Shown piece by piece: positions 15,595 through 21,963 of a stretch of DNA of 38,144 nucleotides. The notes under the pieces were generated by a model, which was not told the DNA's origin, made no database searches, and worked only from the letters and a program-made list of their open reading frames with translations. A program made the position numbers and the translations under genes. The DNA comes from Microcaldota archaeon (lineage in GTDB: Archaea; Micrarchaeota; Micrarchaeia; Micrarchaeales; CABMGC01): assembly GCA_021828295.1 (NCBI GenBank), contig JAKASF010000009.1, forward strand, positions 1 to 38,144, written 5' to 3'. Every line of letters begins with the position of its first letter. Within the stretch, counting starts at the first letter, position 1.

Positions 15595-16001
15595 TGCTGA
15601 TCGAAACAGACTCTTTCATAGCCGTGATGAAAGAGAAAGACAGACTCAAAGCCTCGGCCTCACGTCTGCTGGCCGATATAGAGACTGGCAAAATCAAAGG
15701 TGCGTATGCCTCCATCGCAGTAGTCCAAGAGGTTATCTTCTGGCTATCGAATGAAAAGAGGGGTGGCGACACCGTAAAAGCAGTAAATGCGCTCCTAAAC
15801 ACCACCAACTTGGAATGGGTCGATTTAAGCAGGAATATTTGCCTGACTGCTTCTGCTCTAATTGAAGAGTACAATCTGAGTCCTTTTGACGCCTATCACG
15901 CCGCCACAGCGATAAACAGAGATGGAAAAATAGTAAGTAGCGACCGCGCATATGACAAAATAAAAGGCATCGAAAGAATCGACCTTTTTTCTTTCAAATG
16001 A
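15594..16001 (+). CDS. vapC: VapC-type PIN-domain toxin
   Basis: A 135-residue PIN-domain ribonuclease, the toxin partner of the preceding antitoxin. VapC toxins cut specific tRNAs or rRNA when free. The four acidic metal ligands can be placed at D6 (IETDSF), E46 (VVQEVIF), D99 (LSPFDAYHAA) and D117 (SSDRAYD), so it looks catalytically intact. Start ATG 15594 overlaps the antitoxin stop. Last gene before the inner tRNA-fragment repeat at 16161. Confidence 0.9.
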   Translation: MLIETDSFIAVMKEKDRLKASASRLLADIETGKIKGAYASIAVVQEVIFWLSNEKRGGDTVKAVNALLNTTNLEWVDLSRNICLTASALIEEYNLSPFDAYHAATAINRDGKIVSSDRAYDKIKGIERIDLFSFK

Positions 16002-16300
16002 CGGGTGCTGCGGGAACACCATTGGGAAGCTGGAGATGGGGGAGTGGACACCAACTTTTATGCTTAGCGTTTCTCGCTTTCCCCGTTCCTAAGCAACCAA
16101 AATTACTTGTTGTTTCTCATATATAAACAGTACTGAACATACACCCGACTTTAGGTCAGATGGAGGCAACGAGCATCCCACGCAACGTGCGCTTCTTTTT
16201 CGATAGCGTTTGATATCGTTTACTATCAGCTAAGAATTTAAGTTATTCGCGCATCGATCGGCAGTTCATTGGCTCATTACCTTAAGGTACGCTCGCTTTT
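16002..16300. other. Intergenic stretch holding the inner att-like repeat
   Basis: About 300 bases with no credible ORF. It holds a TATA-like CATATATAAAC at about 16119-16129 with no gene behind it, the tRNA 3' fragment at 16161-16173, and an imperfect direct repeat of GATAGCGTTT / GATATCGTTT at about 16202-16222. Confidence 0.5.
16161..16173. repeat. Inner attachment-site copy: tRNA-Val 3'-end fragment
   Basis: TGGAGGCAACGAG is identical to 19311-19323, the discriminator, 3' acceptor strand and start of the T-arm of tRNA-Val; 17 of 18 bases match if extended through ATC. The sequence beyond cannot fold into a tRNA, so it is a fragment, not a second gene. Confidence 0.6.
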
Positions 16301-16762
16301 TCATCTAGTTAAATCCTTTTCCATGAATAATCGTGGTTCTCCATCACCGTAAGGATTTTCCTCAGGACGAACTGCCTTGAAGCCCCGCCTCTCATACATT
16401 TGTTTTGCCTTTTCATTGCTTGGGTGAACTCTTAGTGTAGCCTTCTTATGGCCCGTTCTCACTACCTCAGCCAGTAGCCAGTCCAGCGCTTCTCTTCCAA
16501 AACCCTGTCCTTGATGTTTACGCAAGATCCCAAGACTAACGAGGTAGGCAGTTCCTTTTTCTCCAGTGTCGTAAGAAGTCGTGCCGATCAGCTCTCCATC
16601 TGATTTTATCAAGAAGACATTACTTTTCTTGAACGAATCCCGTACTTCCTTTTCAGTTCGAAAAGATGCGTATGTTTTGCTCATCAGATCCAACTCCACC
16701 CTGAACACTTCCTTCCAGTCAGCTTCGCTAGCTCTAACAAAAGAAACCTTCTGCAAAGCCAC
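16301..16762 (-). CDS. GNAT-family N-acetyltransferase
   Basis: A 153-residue GNAT acetyltransferase. The acetyl-CoA binding motif A is visible as LRKHQGQGFGREALDWLL (Q-x-x-G-x-G type), followed by RVHPSNEKAKQMYERRGF, the usual motif B. The substrate cannot be predicted; relatives acetylate protein N-termini, side-chain amines or small molecules. The start is GTG 16762, with GAGGGG seven bases upstream and a TATA-like TTTAAATT at about 16797-16806. It is divergent from the Lrp-like regulator at 16882, which could control it. The A/T-rich codon use fits the integrated region. Confidence 0.88.
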   Translation of the reverse strand: MALQKVSFVRASEADWKEVFRVELDLMSKTYASFRTEKEVRDSFKKSNVFLIKSDGELIGTTSYDTGEKGTAYLVSLGILRKHQGQGFGREALDWLLAEVVRTGHKKATLRVHPSNEKAKQMYERRGFKAVRPEENPYGDGEPRLFMEKDLTR

Positions 16763-16833
16763 AATTACCCCTCATTTTGGCATCGGCATTAAAAGAATTT
16801 AAACTATTGCATTGTATTAACTTTATTTGAAAT

Positions 16834-16852
16834 TATTGCGGAAAACGCAATA
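16834..16852. promoter_or_regulatory. Inverted-repeat operator between GNAT and Lrp-like genes
   Basis: TATTGCG (16834-16840) and CGCAATA (16846-16852) form a perfect 7-bp dyad with a 5-base spacer. It abuts the TATA-like ATATTTATTATAT (about 16850-16862) of the Lrp-like gene, so a bound dimer would compete with TBP/TFB. The adjacent regulator is the obvious candidate binder. Confidence 0.55.
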
Positions 16853-16881
16853 TTTATTATATGCTGTTACGAAGTCTAAGT

Positions 16882-17883
16882 ATGCACTACGGGCGAAGGG
16901 AAAAACTGGTGCTTAGGGCGCTGAGCGAGAACGCACGAGCGACAACCACAGAACTAGCCAAGGTTGCGAGGTGCTCCAGAACAACCATCAGCAAACTCAT
17001 AAAGCAGATGGCAGACGAACTCGACATCCGGTTCACTCTGGAAATCGACGTCTCAAGGCTCGGTACACTTGAAAGACATGTGTTAATGGTAAAGTTATCC
17101 AAAAATCCCGGAGCTGCAGCTTTGGAAGGCATCTTCAAGGACAAAAAATACGTTCATGAAGTATACATAACCGAAGGGGACTTTGACCTTACAATCATTG
17201 CCACCGCAAGCAATCCCATTGATTACATAATTAGAGAAACCGAGATGATAGAAGGATTATCTGATTTTGTGCCAGTGGTCAGACCCTCAACCATTGGGTA
17301 TCTGAGCTTCGGATTTGTGCCGTTCAACGACAGCTTTGTTGAGGATATAGGGAAAGAGATCAAAGTTGACGAAGGAGAGAAACGCATCCTGCGCACATTA
17401 AATCATAACTCAAGAATCAGTTACAGGGAACTTGCAAGTTTGACCGGGATGAGCGAGGACGCGGCGAGATATAAAGTATTCAACCTAAAGAAAAAGGGGA
17501 TAATAAAGCGGTTTACCATTGCGGTGCAGAGGCCTCAGAACGATTACATTTTGGCCTTCTTTGAAAATTGGACTTATAACAAGCAGTTCGATGACAGGGC
17601 TGCGATTGATAGAGAAGGTATGATGAATGCCGACGCCGAACTGCCGTTGTTGGCCACTTTTCAATTCTCCGGACCGCTCACCGGTAGCTTCGGCAACTTC
17701 GCCATCGGGCTGTTCGAAGACAGAAAAGAAGCCATGCAAAAAGCGATCCAAAAGCACAAAACCATATACCTGAAAGACAGGGTCGAGATAAAACACGCGA
17801 GGATAGTTAAAGTGCTAAAAGGCCTATTGCCGTTAAGAAACTTGGATATAAAGACCAATTACCTGGTTGTGAGGTGGGCGTAA
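16882..17883 (+). CDS. Lrp/AsnC-like regulator with two HTH units (second copy)
   Basis: A 333-residue paralogue of the regulator at 11962, with the same order. HTH 1 includes TTELAKVARCSRTTISKLI, followed by a RAM-like domain with TEGDFDLTIIAT; HTH 2 includes SYRELASLTGMSEDAARYKV and GIIKRFTIAV, followed by a second RAM-like domain. The open frame begins at ATG 16861, but a TATA element (about 16850-16862) would overlap that start. ATG 16882 lies 26 bases after the TATA centre and is preferred. A 7-bp dyad sits just before the TATA, suggesting autoregulation. This copy lies inside the tRNA-bounded region and has A/T-richer codons than its chromosomal paralogue. Confidence 0.82.
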   Translation: MHYGRREKLVLRALSENARATTTELAKVARCSRTTISKLIKQMADELDIRFTLEIDVSRLGTLERHVLMVKLSKNPGAAALEGIFKDKKYVHEVYITEGDFDLTIIATASNPIDYIIRETEMIEGLSDFVPVVRPSTIGYLSFGFVPFNDSFVEDIGKEIKVDEGEKRILRTLNHNSRISYRELASLTGMSEDAARYKVFNLKKKGIIKRFTIAVQRPQNDYILAFFENWTYNKQFDDRAAIDREGMMNADAELPLLATFQFSGPLTGSFGNFAIGLFEDRKEAMQKAIQKHKTIYLKDRVEIKHARIVKVLKGLLPLRNLDIKTNYLVVRWA

Positions 17884-18185
17884 ACTAGAAACTCTATGGC
17901 AGTTCCAGAGGAAGGCTAGTTTCAAAATCCGTTATTTTATCAAATAAAATTTAGATTTCGCTAAGCTATAAATATAAGGGCAGCCATATTCTATCCTGTG
18001 GGTAGGGATCGAGGACATGGGAGACGCCAAAGAATCTGTTTATAACCCCTCCAACCGGCGTTTATTTTATCCAGCCTTAGGCCTACCCTCTTATGCTATG
18101 TGCCGCGGAATCCTTGGAAGACACGCAACAGTCTTTCCAGCTTGCCTTCTGTGGCATCACGATATAAGGTAAAACGCGGACGCGT
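17884..18185 (+). other. Intergenic stretch; possible 51-codon ORF at 18017-18172
   Basis: A TATA-like CTATAAATATAAG at about 17967-17979 is followed by ATG 18017 and a 51-codon frame ending TAA at 18170-18172. The product (N-terminus MGDAKESVYNPSNRRLF) is basic and not recognised. Coding is possible but weak; a small RNA from the same TATA is an alternative. Nothing else is seen here. Confidence 0.3.
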
Positions 18186-18335
18186 ATGGGAATTAGAATG
18201 AAGAACCAAAACACAAGGTTGATAGATGACTCAGGGAGCAGCATTGGTAACAAGATCAACACTGATGATGAGACAAGGCCGGTAAAGTGGATACAAGAGG
18301 GCAAGAATGCCTGGCGCATAGTTTACGCTGATTGA
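18186..18335 (+). CDS. Small 49-aa protein, unknown
   Basis: ATG 18186 lies 22 bases after the centre of a TATA-like GATATAAGG (18161-18169), with an in-frame alternative ATG at 18198. The product is hydrophilic (NTRLIDDSGSSIGNK, then WIQEGKNAWRIVYAD), with composition and an amphipathic C-terminus that look like a real small protein. It ends 10 bases before the RAM-like gene, so the two may be one operon. No family recognised. Confidence 0.45.
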   Translation: MGIRMKNQNTRLIDDSGSSIGNKINTDDETRPVKWIQEGKNAWRIVYAD

Positions 18336-18345
18336 ATTAGGTGGA

Positions 18346-18627
18346 ATGGTGGGAAATGGAAACATAAGGATGAGGACAGCCACTGAGAGCTTTCTGTTGC
18401 TGCATCCTGATACTGAGAAGAGCTCGCACGAGGTGGCGATGAGCATAGCTGCATGTAAAGGCGTGAGGAAAGTGTTCATTACCAGTGGTGAAGTCGGTTT
18501 CGTGGTATCCACCGCAGAAAACCACGCCTATAATTCTGAGAAAGTTAGCAGGACAATTACCAAGGTTCTTGGACGTGGGAAAGTCAGGATCGCAAAAGGG
18601 CATTATGTCTACGCTAAAAGTCCCTAG
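18346..18627 (+). CDS. Stand-alone RAM-like (Lrp effector domain) protein
   Basis: A 93-residue protein whose core resembles the RAM ligand/oligomerisation domain of Lrp/AsnC regulators: ESFLLLHPDTEKSSHEVAMSI, then GVRKVFITSGEVGFVVS, a helix, and VRIAKGHYVYAK as the last strand. No helix-turn-helix is present. Stand-alone RAM proteins are known in archaea and may form mixed oligomers with full regulators; here the double-HTH regulator 460 bases upstream is the natural candidate partner (inference). AGGTGG just before ATG 18346 is very close to the start; ATG 18370 is an alternative. Confidence 0.6.
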   Translation: MVGNGNIRMRTATESFLLLHPDTEKSSHEVAMSIAACKGVRKVFITSGEVGFVVSTAENHAYNSEKVSRTITKVLGRGKVRIAKGHYVYAKSP

Positions 18628-18667
18628 ATCATGTACGCTTGGAAGCGATAGGCGGCACAAGGAAAGG

Positions 18668-18676
18668 ATTTAATAG
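18668..18676 (+). promoter_or_regulatory. TATA box of relBE
   Basis: ATTTAATAG is centred 26 bases before ATG 18698, giving a leaderless antitoxin mRNA. Confidence 0.55.
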
Positions 18677-18697
18677 CAGTAGAGGCGCAATACTTTT

Positions 18698-18898
18698 ATG
18701 GCGATAACAAGGACGGAGATGAAGACCATTGAGCGGAAGCTTGACAGAATGGAAATAGAGTTAATGAAGATTAAAGCTCGCTTGGTGCCTACTGTAAAGA
18801 TAAGCAAGAAGGATCGAGCAGAGCTGGAGGCGATAAAAAAGGACATGGCGAAGGGAAACTGGGTGAGCGGGCGAGAACTCATAAAGAAGCTTGGCTGA
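18698..18898 (+). CDS. RelB-like antitoxin
   Basis: A 66-residue, strongly charged protein predicted to be one long helix (residues 5-30, MKTIERKLDRMEIELMKIK) followed by a second helical part ending SGRELIKKLG. Size, charge and position in front of a RelE-type toxin support the antitoxin role; sequence alone would not prove it. TATA box at leaderless spacing. It overlaps the toxin start by 8 bases. Confidence 0.72.
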   Translation: MAITRTEMKTIERKLDRMEIELMKIKARLVPTVKISKKDRAELEAIKKDMAKGNWVSGRELIKKLG

Positions 18899-19166
18899 TT
18901 TCTTGTTCCTGGTCCACGTATCCAAAAAAGCCGATAAATCAGCTAGCCGGATGCCAGAGCACTACAAAAGACGGATTCAAGAACTTATTATCGTTTTAGA
19001 AAGCGAGCCGGTGCCTGCAAAATTGTATGACGTAGAGAAACTTGAAGGCGGCATAGACGAGTACAGGATAAGAATAGGCGGCATACGTGTCATCTATCGA
19101 GTGCTCTGGGAAATTGCACAAGTTGAAGTATTGAAGATTGAATGGCGTGGTAGAGCTTACAAGTAG
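18891..19166 (+). CDS. relE: RelE/ParE-superfamily toxin
   Basis: A 91-residue toxin with the superfamily core: VHVSKKADKSASRMPEHYKRRI (N-terminal strand and helices), KLEGGIDEYRIRIGGIRVIYRV and VLKIEWRGRAYK (the beta sheet and C-terminal basic residues). RelE members cleave mRNA in the ribosomal A site; ParE members poison gyrase. The R-x-I-Y-R and terminal R-x-x-Y pattern favours RelE. TTG 18891 lies inside the antitoxin's last codons; an internal TTG 18903 is possible. It is the last gene before the tRNA at the region's right edge. Confidence 0.85.
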   Translation: MADFLFLVHVSKKADKSASRMPEHYKRRIQELIIVLESEPVPAKLYDVEKLEGGIDEYRIRIGGIRVIYRVLWEIAQVEVLKIEWRGRAYK

Positions 19167-19231
19167 CCTGTTATAATCATGCCGCAATGCGCCCATAAAT
19201 CTAAATGTAAGAGAACTGGATTCCAGATACG

Positions 19232-19284
19232 ATGGAGTTTTACAGAATCGAACTTAAAACACATCTATGGAATTTTACAGAGAG
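19232..19284. repeat. Direct repeat beside the right attachment site
   Basis: ATGGAGTTTTACAGA (19232-19246) and ATGGAATTTTACAGA (19267-19281) match at 14 of 15 bases, 35 bases apart, just inside the tRNA-Val end of the integrated region. CTGGATTCCAG (about 19216-19226) is a nearby palindrome. Such repeats could be recombinase arm sites; this is conjecture. Confidence 0.4.
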
Positions 19285-19295
19285 AAAGAGTCTTT

Positions 19296-19300
19296 AAAAA
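19296..19300 (-). terminator. Possible T-run terminator after tRNA-Val
   Basis: Downstream of the tRNA on the minus strand the sequence reads TTAATTTTTAAAG, with a run of five T about 10 bases past the 3' end. Oligo-T stretches terminate archaeal transcription. Confidence 0.35.
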
Positions 19301-19310
19301 TTAAGTACAG

Positions 19311-19381
19311 TGGAGGCAACGAGAATCGGACTCGTGCTTGCAGAATGTCAATCTGCCGTCCTACCACTAGACGATGCCTCC
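19311..19381 (-). tRNA. tRNA-Val (anticodon GAC)
   Basis: A 71-base tRNA without encoded CCA. Acceptor GGAGGCA pairs fully with TGCCTCC, discriminator A. The D-arm is GTCT/GGAC with a GTGGTA loop; the anticodon stem GCAGA/TCTGC has loop TTGACAT, anticodon GAC. The T-stem ACGAG/CTCGT has loop TCCGATT. The T-loop carries C at position 55, where U (pseudouridine) is nearly universal. A TATA-like ATTATTTAA overlapping the RNase Z stop codon (about 19404-19412) would start transcription at about 19383. Its 3' end is the apparent integration target of the region to its left. Confidence 0.85.
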
Positions 19382-19403
19382 GCAATTCCTTTTTGTCGTT
19401 AGG

Positions 19404-19412
19404 GTTAAATAA
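19404..19412 (-). promoter_or_regulatory. TATA box of tRNA-Val, overlapping the RNase Z stop
   Basis: The minus strand reads ATTATTTAA, which is also the last two Ile codons and TAA stop of the RNase Z gene. It is spaced about 26 bases from the tRNA 5' end, so the tRNA can be made independently of the upstream operon. Confidence 0.5.
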
Positions 19413-20298
19413 TTAGGGTGTAGCCGTCCCTGGCCACGACCGTATTCTTGAATATCTTCCTCGCGTCGCTCAGCAGCTCGGCGTCGGTCCTGTGCCTCGC
19501 GCTTATGTGCGTGAGCACCAGTCTCTTCACCCCTGCCTTCTTCGCGAGAGCGGCCACCTCGCCCGCGGACGAGTGCAGTCTCTTCTTCGCCAGGCCTATC
19601 TCCGAGGCCTTGTACGACGACTCGTGTATCAGCAGATCGGCGTTCTTCGCAGCAACAATCGTGCTCTGGGTGGGCCTTGTGTCGGTAGCATAGACTACCT
19701 TCTTGCCCTCCTGCTTCCACGAGACCTGGTCTAGCGTTATTGTCTTCTTACCCAGCTTCACCCTCCCGCTCCTCTCTAGTTTTGAGAACATCTCTCCCTT
19801 TAGGCCCATCTTGTGCGCCAGCTCCTTCCTGAACTTGGTCCTGCTCTTCTCGCGGAAGACGTAGCCGTATGTGGGTATCGTGTGCCTCAGCTTGAAGGCC
19901 AGCACCTCGTACTCCCTGCCCGAGTAGACGCGACCCGAGCGCACGCCCCTGATGAGTACCTTGTAGTTTATGAGCGCCCTGTCGAAGGTTATCAGGCTCT
20001 CTATCACCTTCTCGTCGCCCGCTGGGACGAAGATGTGTAGCGGTTCCTTCCTGTTGTTCATGCCCATCGTGCGCACCAGGCCGGCTATGCCTATCGTGTG
20101 GTCGCCGTGCGCGTGGCTCACGAATATGGCCCTGACCCTGACCGGGTTTATGTCGTGCTCGAGCATCTGGAACTGCGTCCCCTCGCCGCAGTCGAAGAGC
20201 AGCACGTCGCCCTCGTATATCACCGCGACGCTAGGCATGCGTCTCTCCTTTGTCGGCGCCGAGCCAGCCGTGCCCAGTATTATCGTCTTTATCTGCAT
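19405..20298 (-). CDS. rnz: Ribonuclease Z (tRNase Z)
   Basis: A 297-residue metallo-beta-lactamase-fold endonuclease that trims the 3' trailer from pre-tRNAs. The zinc motif is SHAHGDH (H62, H64, D66, H67). Further ligands are in KLRHTIPTYGYVF, YATDTRPT, LLIHESSY and LTHISARH, all typical of RNase Z, and the glycine-rich exosite that clamps tRNA lies at about residues 140-170. Short (bacterial/archaeal) form. ATG 20298 follows the NFACT stop by 4 bases; this is the last protein gene of the five-gene unit from 23755. The tRNA-Val gene lies 23 bases downstream on the same strand. Confidence 0.93.
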   Translation of the reverse strand: MQIKTIILGTAGSAPTKERRMPSVAVIYEGDVLLFDCGEGTQFQMLEHDINPVRVRAIFVSHAHGDHTIGIAGLVRTMGMNNRKEPLHIFVPAGDEKVIESLITFDRALINYKVLIRGVRSGRVYSGREYEVLAFKLRHTIPTYGYVFREKSRTKFRKELAHKMGLKGEMFSKLERSGRVKLGKKTITLDQVSWKQEGKKVVYATDTRPTQSTIVAAKNADLLIHESSYKASEIGLAKKRLHSSAGEVAALAKKAGVKRLVLTHISARHRTDAELLSDARKIFKNTVVARDGYTLII

Positions 20299-20302
20299 CT
20301 GC

Positions 20303-21151
20303 TCAATCCAGTTCTATCGTTACTGTCTTCCTCTTCGCATCCAGCCTTTTTACTTTTATGTTTCCCACGCCCTGCAGCCCGTCCGCGCTCCTTGCCTTGC
20401 TCTTCTTCGCCGCTTCCAGCAGCTCGTTTATCTCGCGCATCCTTGCGAATATCCCGTTCGCGACTTCCTTGTACTCTTTGCCCTTCTCCCTCATCTCGTC
20501 TATCTGCCTCTTCAGCTTCTCCACGCTCGCTCCCAACTCCTCCAGCTCCCTCGCCTTCTCCGGGTTCTCCTCGCTGGACCTCTCTTGCATGTACTCGCTG
20601 TCGAGCAGAGCGCTGAGCGTTTGGTATCTGCCTCCGACCTCTGCCAGCCTTTCGGATTTAGAGCCGGGCGCGGGTCTGCCGCGCTGCTGGGGGAAGGCGT
20701 AGAGCGCTCCCCTCTTCACGCTCCTCTCGCTGAAGTCCCTGCCAGCGTAGACCTGCTCTATCACGCCATCCTTGTCCAGCAGTAGCAGGTTGCCCCTGCC
20801 GAACATCTCTATTATCAGCCGCTTCTCCTCCTTGCCACCGAATCCTATGACGAGTATGCGGTCGGAGCCGTGCTGCTCCACTCCCTCAACCCTGCTGCCA
20901 TCGAGCCTCTTCCTCAGCGAGAGCGCGAACTCCGTGGGCTTGGTGTCCCTCTCCTTGAACTCCGTTATGTTGACTGTGCTGGCAAGGTTCACATACACGG
21001 CTGTCTCCCTGCGCTCCTTCGAGAACGTAATGAGGAACGAGCCCTCTCTCAGCTCATAGAAGCTCTTGAAGTGCGAGCCCTCCAGGATTCCAAGCTCTTT
21101 CGCTATGACCCCTAGCTCCTGGGAAGAGAGCGGGCGTATCTTTCCGGGCAC
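20303..21151 (-). CDS. NFACT family protein (RqcH/NEMF/Tae2-like), half length
   Basis: NFACT proteins bind stalled large ribosomal subunits with peptidyl-tRNA in ribosome quality control. Residues 1-175 are the NFACT-N domain (SSQELGVIAKELGI, then EMFGRGNLLLLDKDG). Residues about 205-265 form the first coiled-coil helix. The frame ends after RKTVTIELD, the strand that normally precedes the second helix. The rest of the coiled-coil domain and the NFACT-R domain are absent (282 residues versus roughly 600 or more). No continuation is seen in any frame before RNase Z. The start is GTG 21151 with a strong GGAGGTG site at 21162-21168. It is cotranscribed with GGGP synthase and RNase Z. Confidence 0.85.
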   Translation of the reverse strand: MPGKIRPLSSQELGVIAKELGILEGSHFKSFYELREGSFLITFSKERRETAVYVNLASTVNITEFKERDTKPTEFALSLRKRLDGSRVEGVEQHGSDRILVIGFGGKEEKRLIIEMFGRGNLLLLDKDGVIEQVYAGRDFSERSVKRGALYAFPQQRGRPAPGSKSERLAEVGGRYQTLSALLDSEYMQERSSEENPEKARELEELGASVEKLKRQIDEMREKGKEYKEVANGIFARMREINELLEAAKKSKARSADGLQGVGNIKVKRLDAKRKTVTIELD

Positions 21152-21158
21152 AATAGCC

Positions 21159-21953
21159 TCACCTCCTCTTCCTGCCCTCCTCCTTCGCCACCTTCGCGAA
21201 CTTGGAGACGAGCGCCTTGGTGCCTCCGTTCTTCTCTTCGAGCACCGCGCCTATCTGAACTATGTCTGCTCCGGCCTTGTAGGCGCTGCGCAGCTGTTCC
21301 GTGCTTCGCACCCCCCCGCCGACTATGTACGGCACAGTTATAGCGCTCCTTACCGAGCTTATCAGGCTCGGGGGTATTGGGCCAAAGCCCTGCATCTGCG
21401 GGTTCGACCCCGCGTCCGTTATTATCAGCCTGTTTCCCAGGAACTCGCCCGCGTTCGCTAGCGCTGCGGCAATCCTTGGCTTTGCTCTTGGCACCATGTT
21501 CACGTCGCCGACCCAGCCCACCGTGCCTCCGGGCTCCACCACTATGTAGCCTACGGGCAGCGGCTCTATCTTGAGGTGCTTGATCAGCGGCGCGGCAAGC
21601 ATCTGCGCCTGTGTTATCCAGTACGGGTTCCTCGCGTTGAGCAGCGACATGAAGTACACAGCATCTGCGTGCGGAGTGATCGTTGCTATGTTTCCGGGGA
21701 AGAGGACTACGGGCACGCCCTTCACCTTGTCCTTTATGCCGAGAGTTACCGAGTCGAGCAGCTCGCCCTGCGCCCCTATGCTCCCGCCTATCAGCACAAG
21801 GTCTGCCCCTCCCTCCGCGCTCTCCACGCCCGTCTTTATGGCATCCTCGGGGCTCTTGTAGTCTACGGGGTCGATGAGCATGAAGAGCATGCTTCCCTTT
21901 CTCTCCAGTGTCTCGTTTATGTATCTCTCTACCCTTCCTATTCTGACCGACAT
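21159..21953 (-). CDS. Geranylgeranylglyceryl phosphate synthase
   Basis: Makes the first ether bond of archaeal lipids from sn-glycerol 1-phosphate and geranylgeranyl diphosphate. A TIM barrel of 264 residues with the GGGPS signatures LIDPVDYKSPEDA (Mg/pyrophosphate end), LIGGSIG, VVEPGGTVGWVGD (glycerol-phosphate pocket), YIVGGGVRSTEQ and GADIVQIGAVLEE (phosphate-binding loops). ATG 21953 starts 10 bases after the SDR stop. With the Tes-like enzyme at 4998 it shows that this organism keeps at least parts of its own isoprenoid ether lipid pathway, which many DPANN archaea lack. Confidence 0.93.
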   Translation of the reverse strand: MSVRIGRVERYINETLERKGSMLFMLIDPVDYKSPEDAIKTGVESAEGGADLVLIGGSIGAQGELLDSVTLGIKDKVKGVPVVLFPGNIATITPHADAVYFMSLLNARNPYWITQAQMLAAPLIKHLKIEPLPVGYIVVEPGGTVGWVGDVNMVPRAKPRIAAALANAGEFLGNRLIITDAGSNPQMQGFGPIPPSLISSVRSAITVPYIVGGGVRSTEQLRSAYKAGADIVQIGAVLEEKNGGTKALVSKFAKVAKEEGRKRR

Positions 21954-21963
21954 GCGAACAAAC

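Larger units (their letters stand above)
15184..19322. mobile_element. Putative integrated element(s) in tRNA-Val, no visible integrase
   Basis: A 4.1-kb region bounded on the right by the 3' end of an intact tRNA-Val(GAC) and on the left by a 14-base copy of that end, with a further 13-base copy inside at 16161. Genes within it use more A/T-rich codons than the flanks and are typical mobile cargo: VapBC, GNAT, a regulator, small ORFs and RelBE. No tyrosine recombinase or replication gene is present, so it is either a remnant or moved by a recombinase encoded elsewhere. Confidence 0.6.

Noticed and set aside
16161-16250. Possible second tRNA gene at the inner att-like copy
   Set aside because: Only the 3' acceptor strand and one T-stem strand are present; no D-arm or anticodon arm can be folded.
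18083-18512. Two overlapping minus-strand ORFs of 78 and 93 codons
   Set aside because: They are antisense to the better supported small plus-strand genes and have no promoter or ribosome site.
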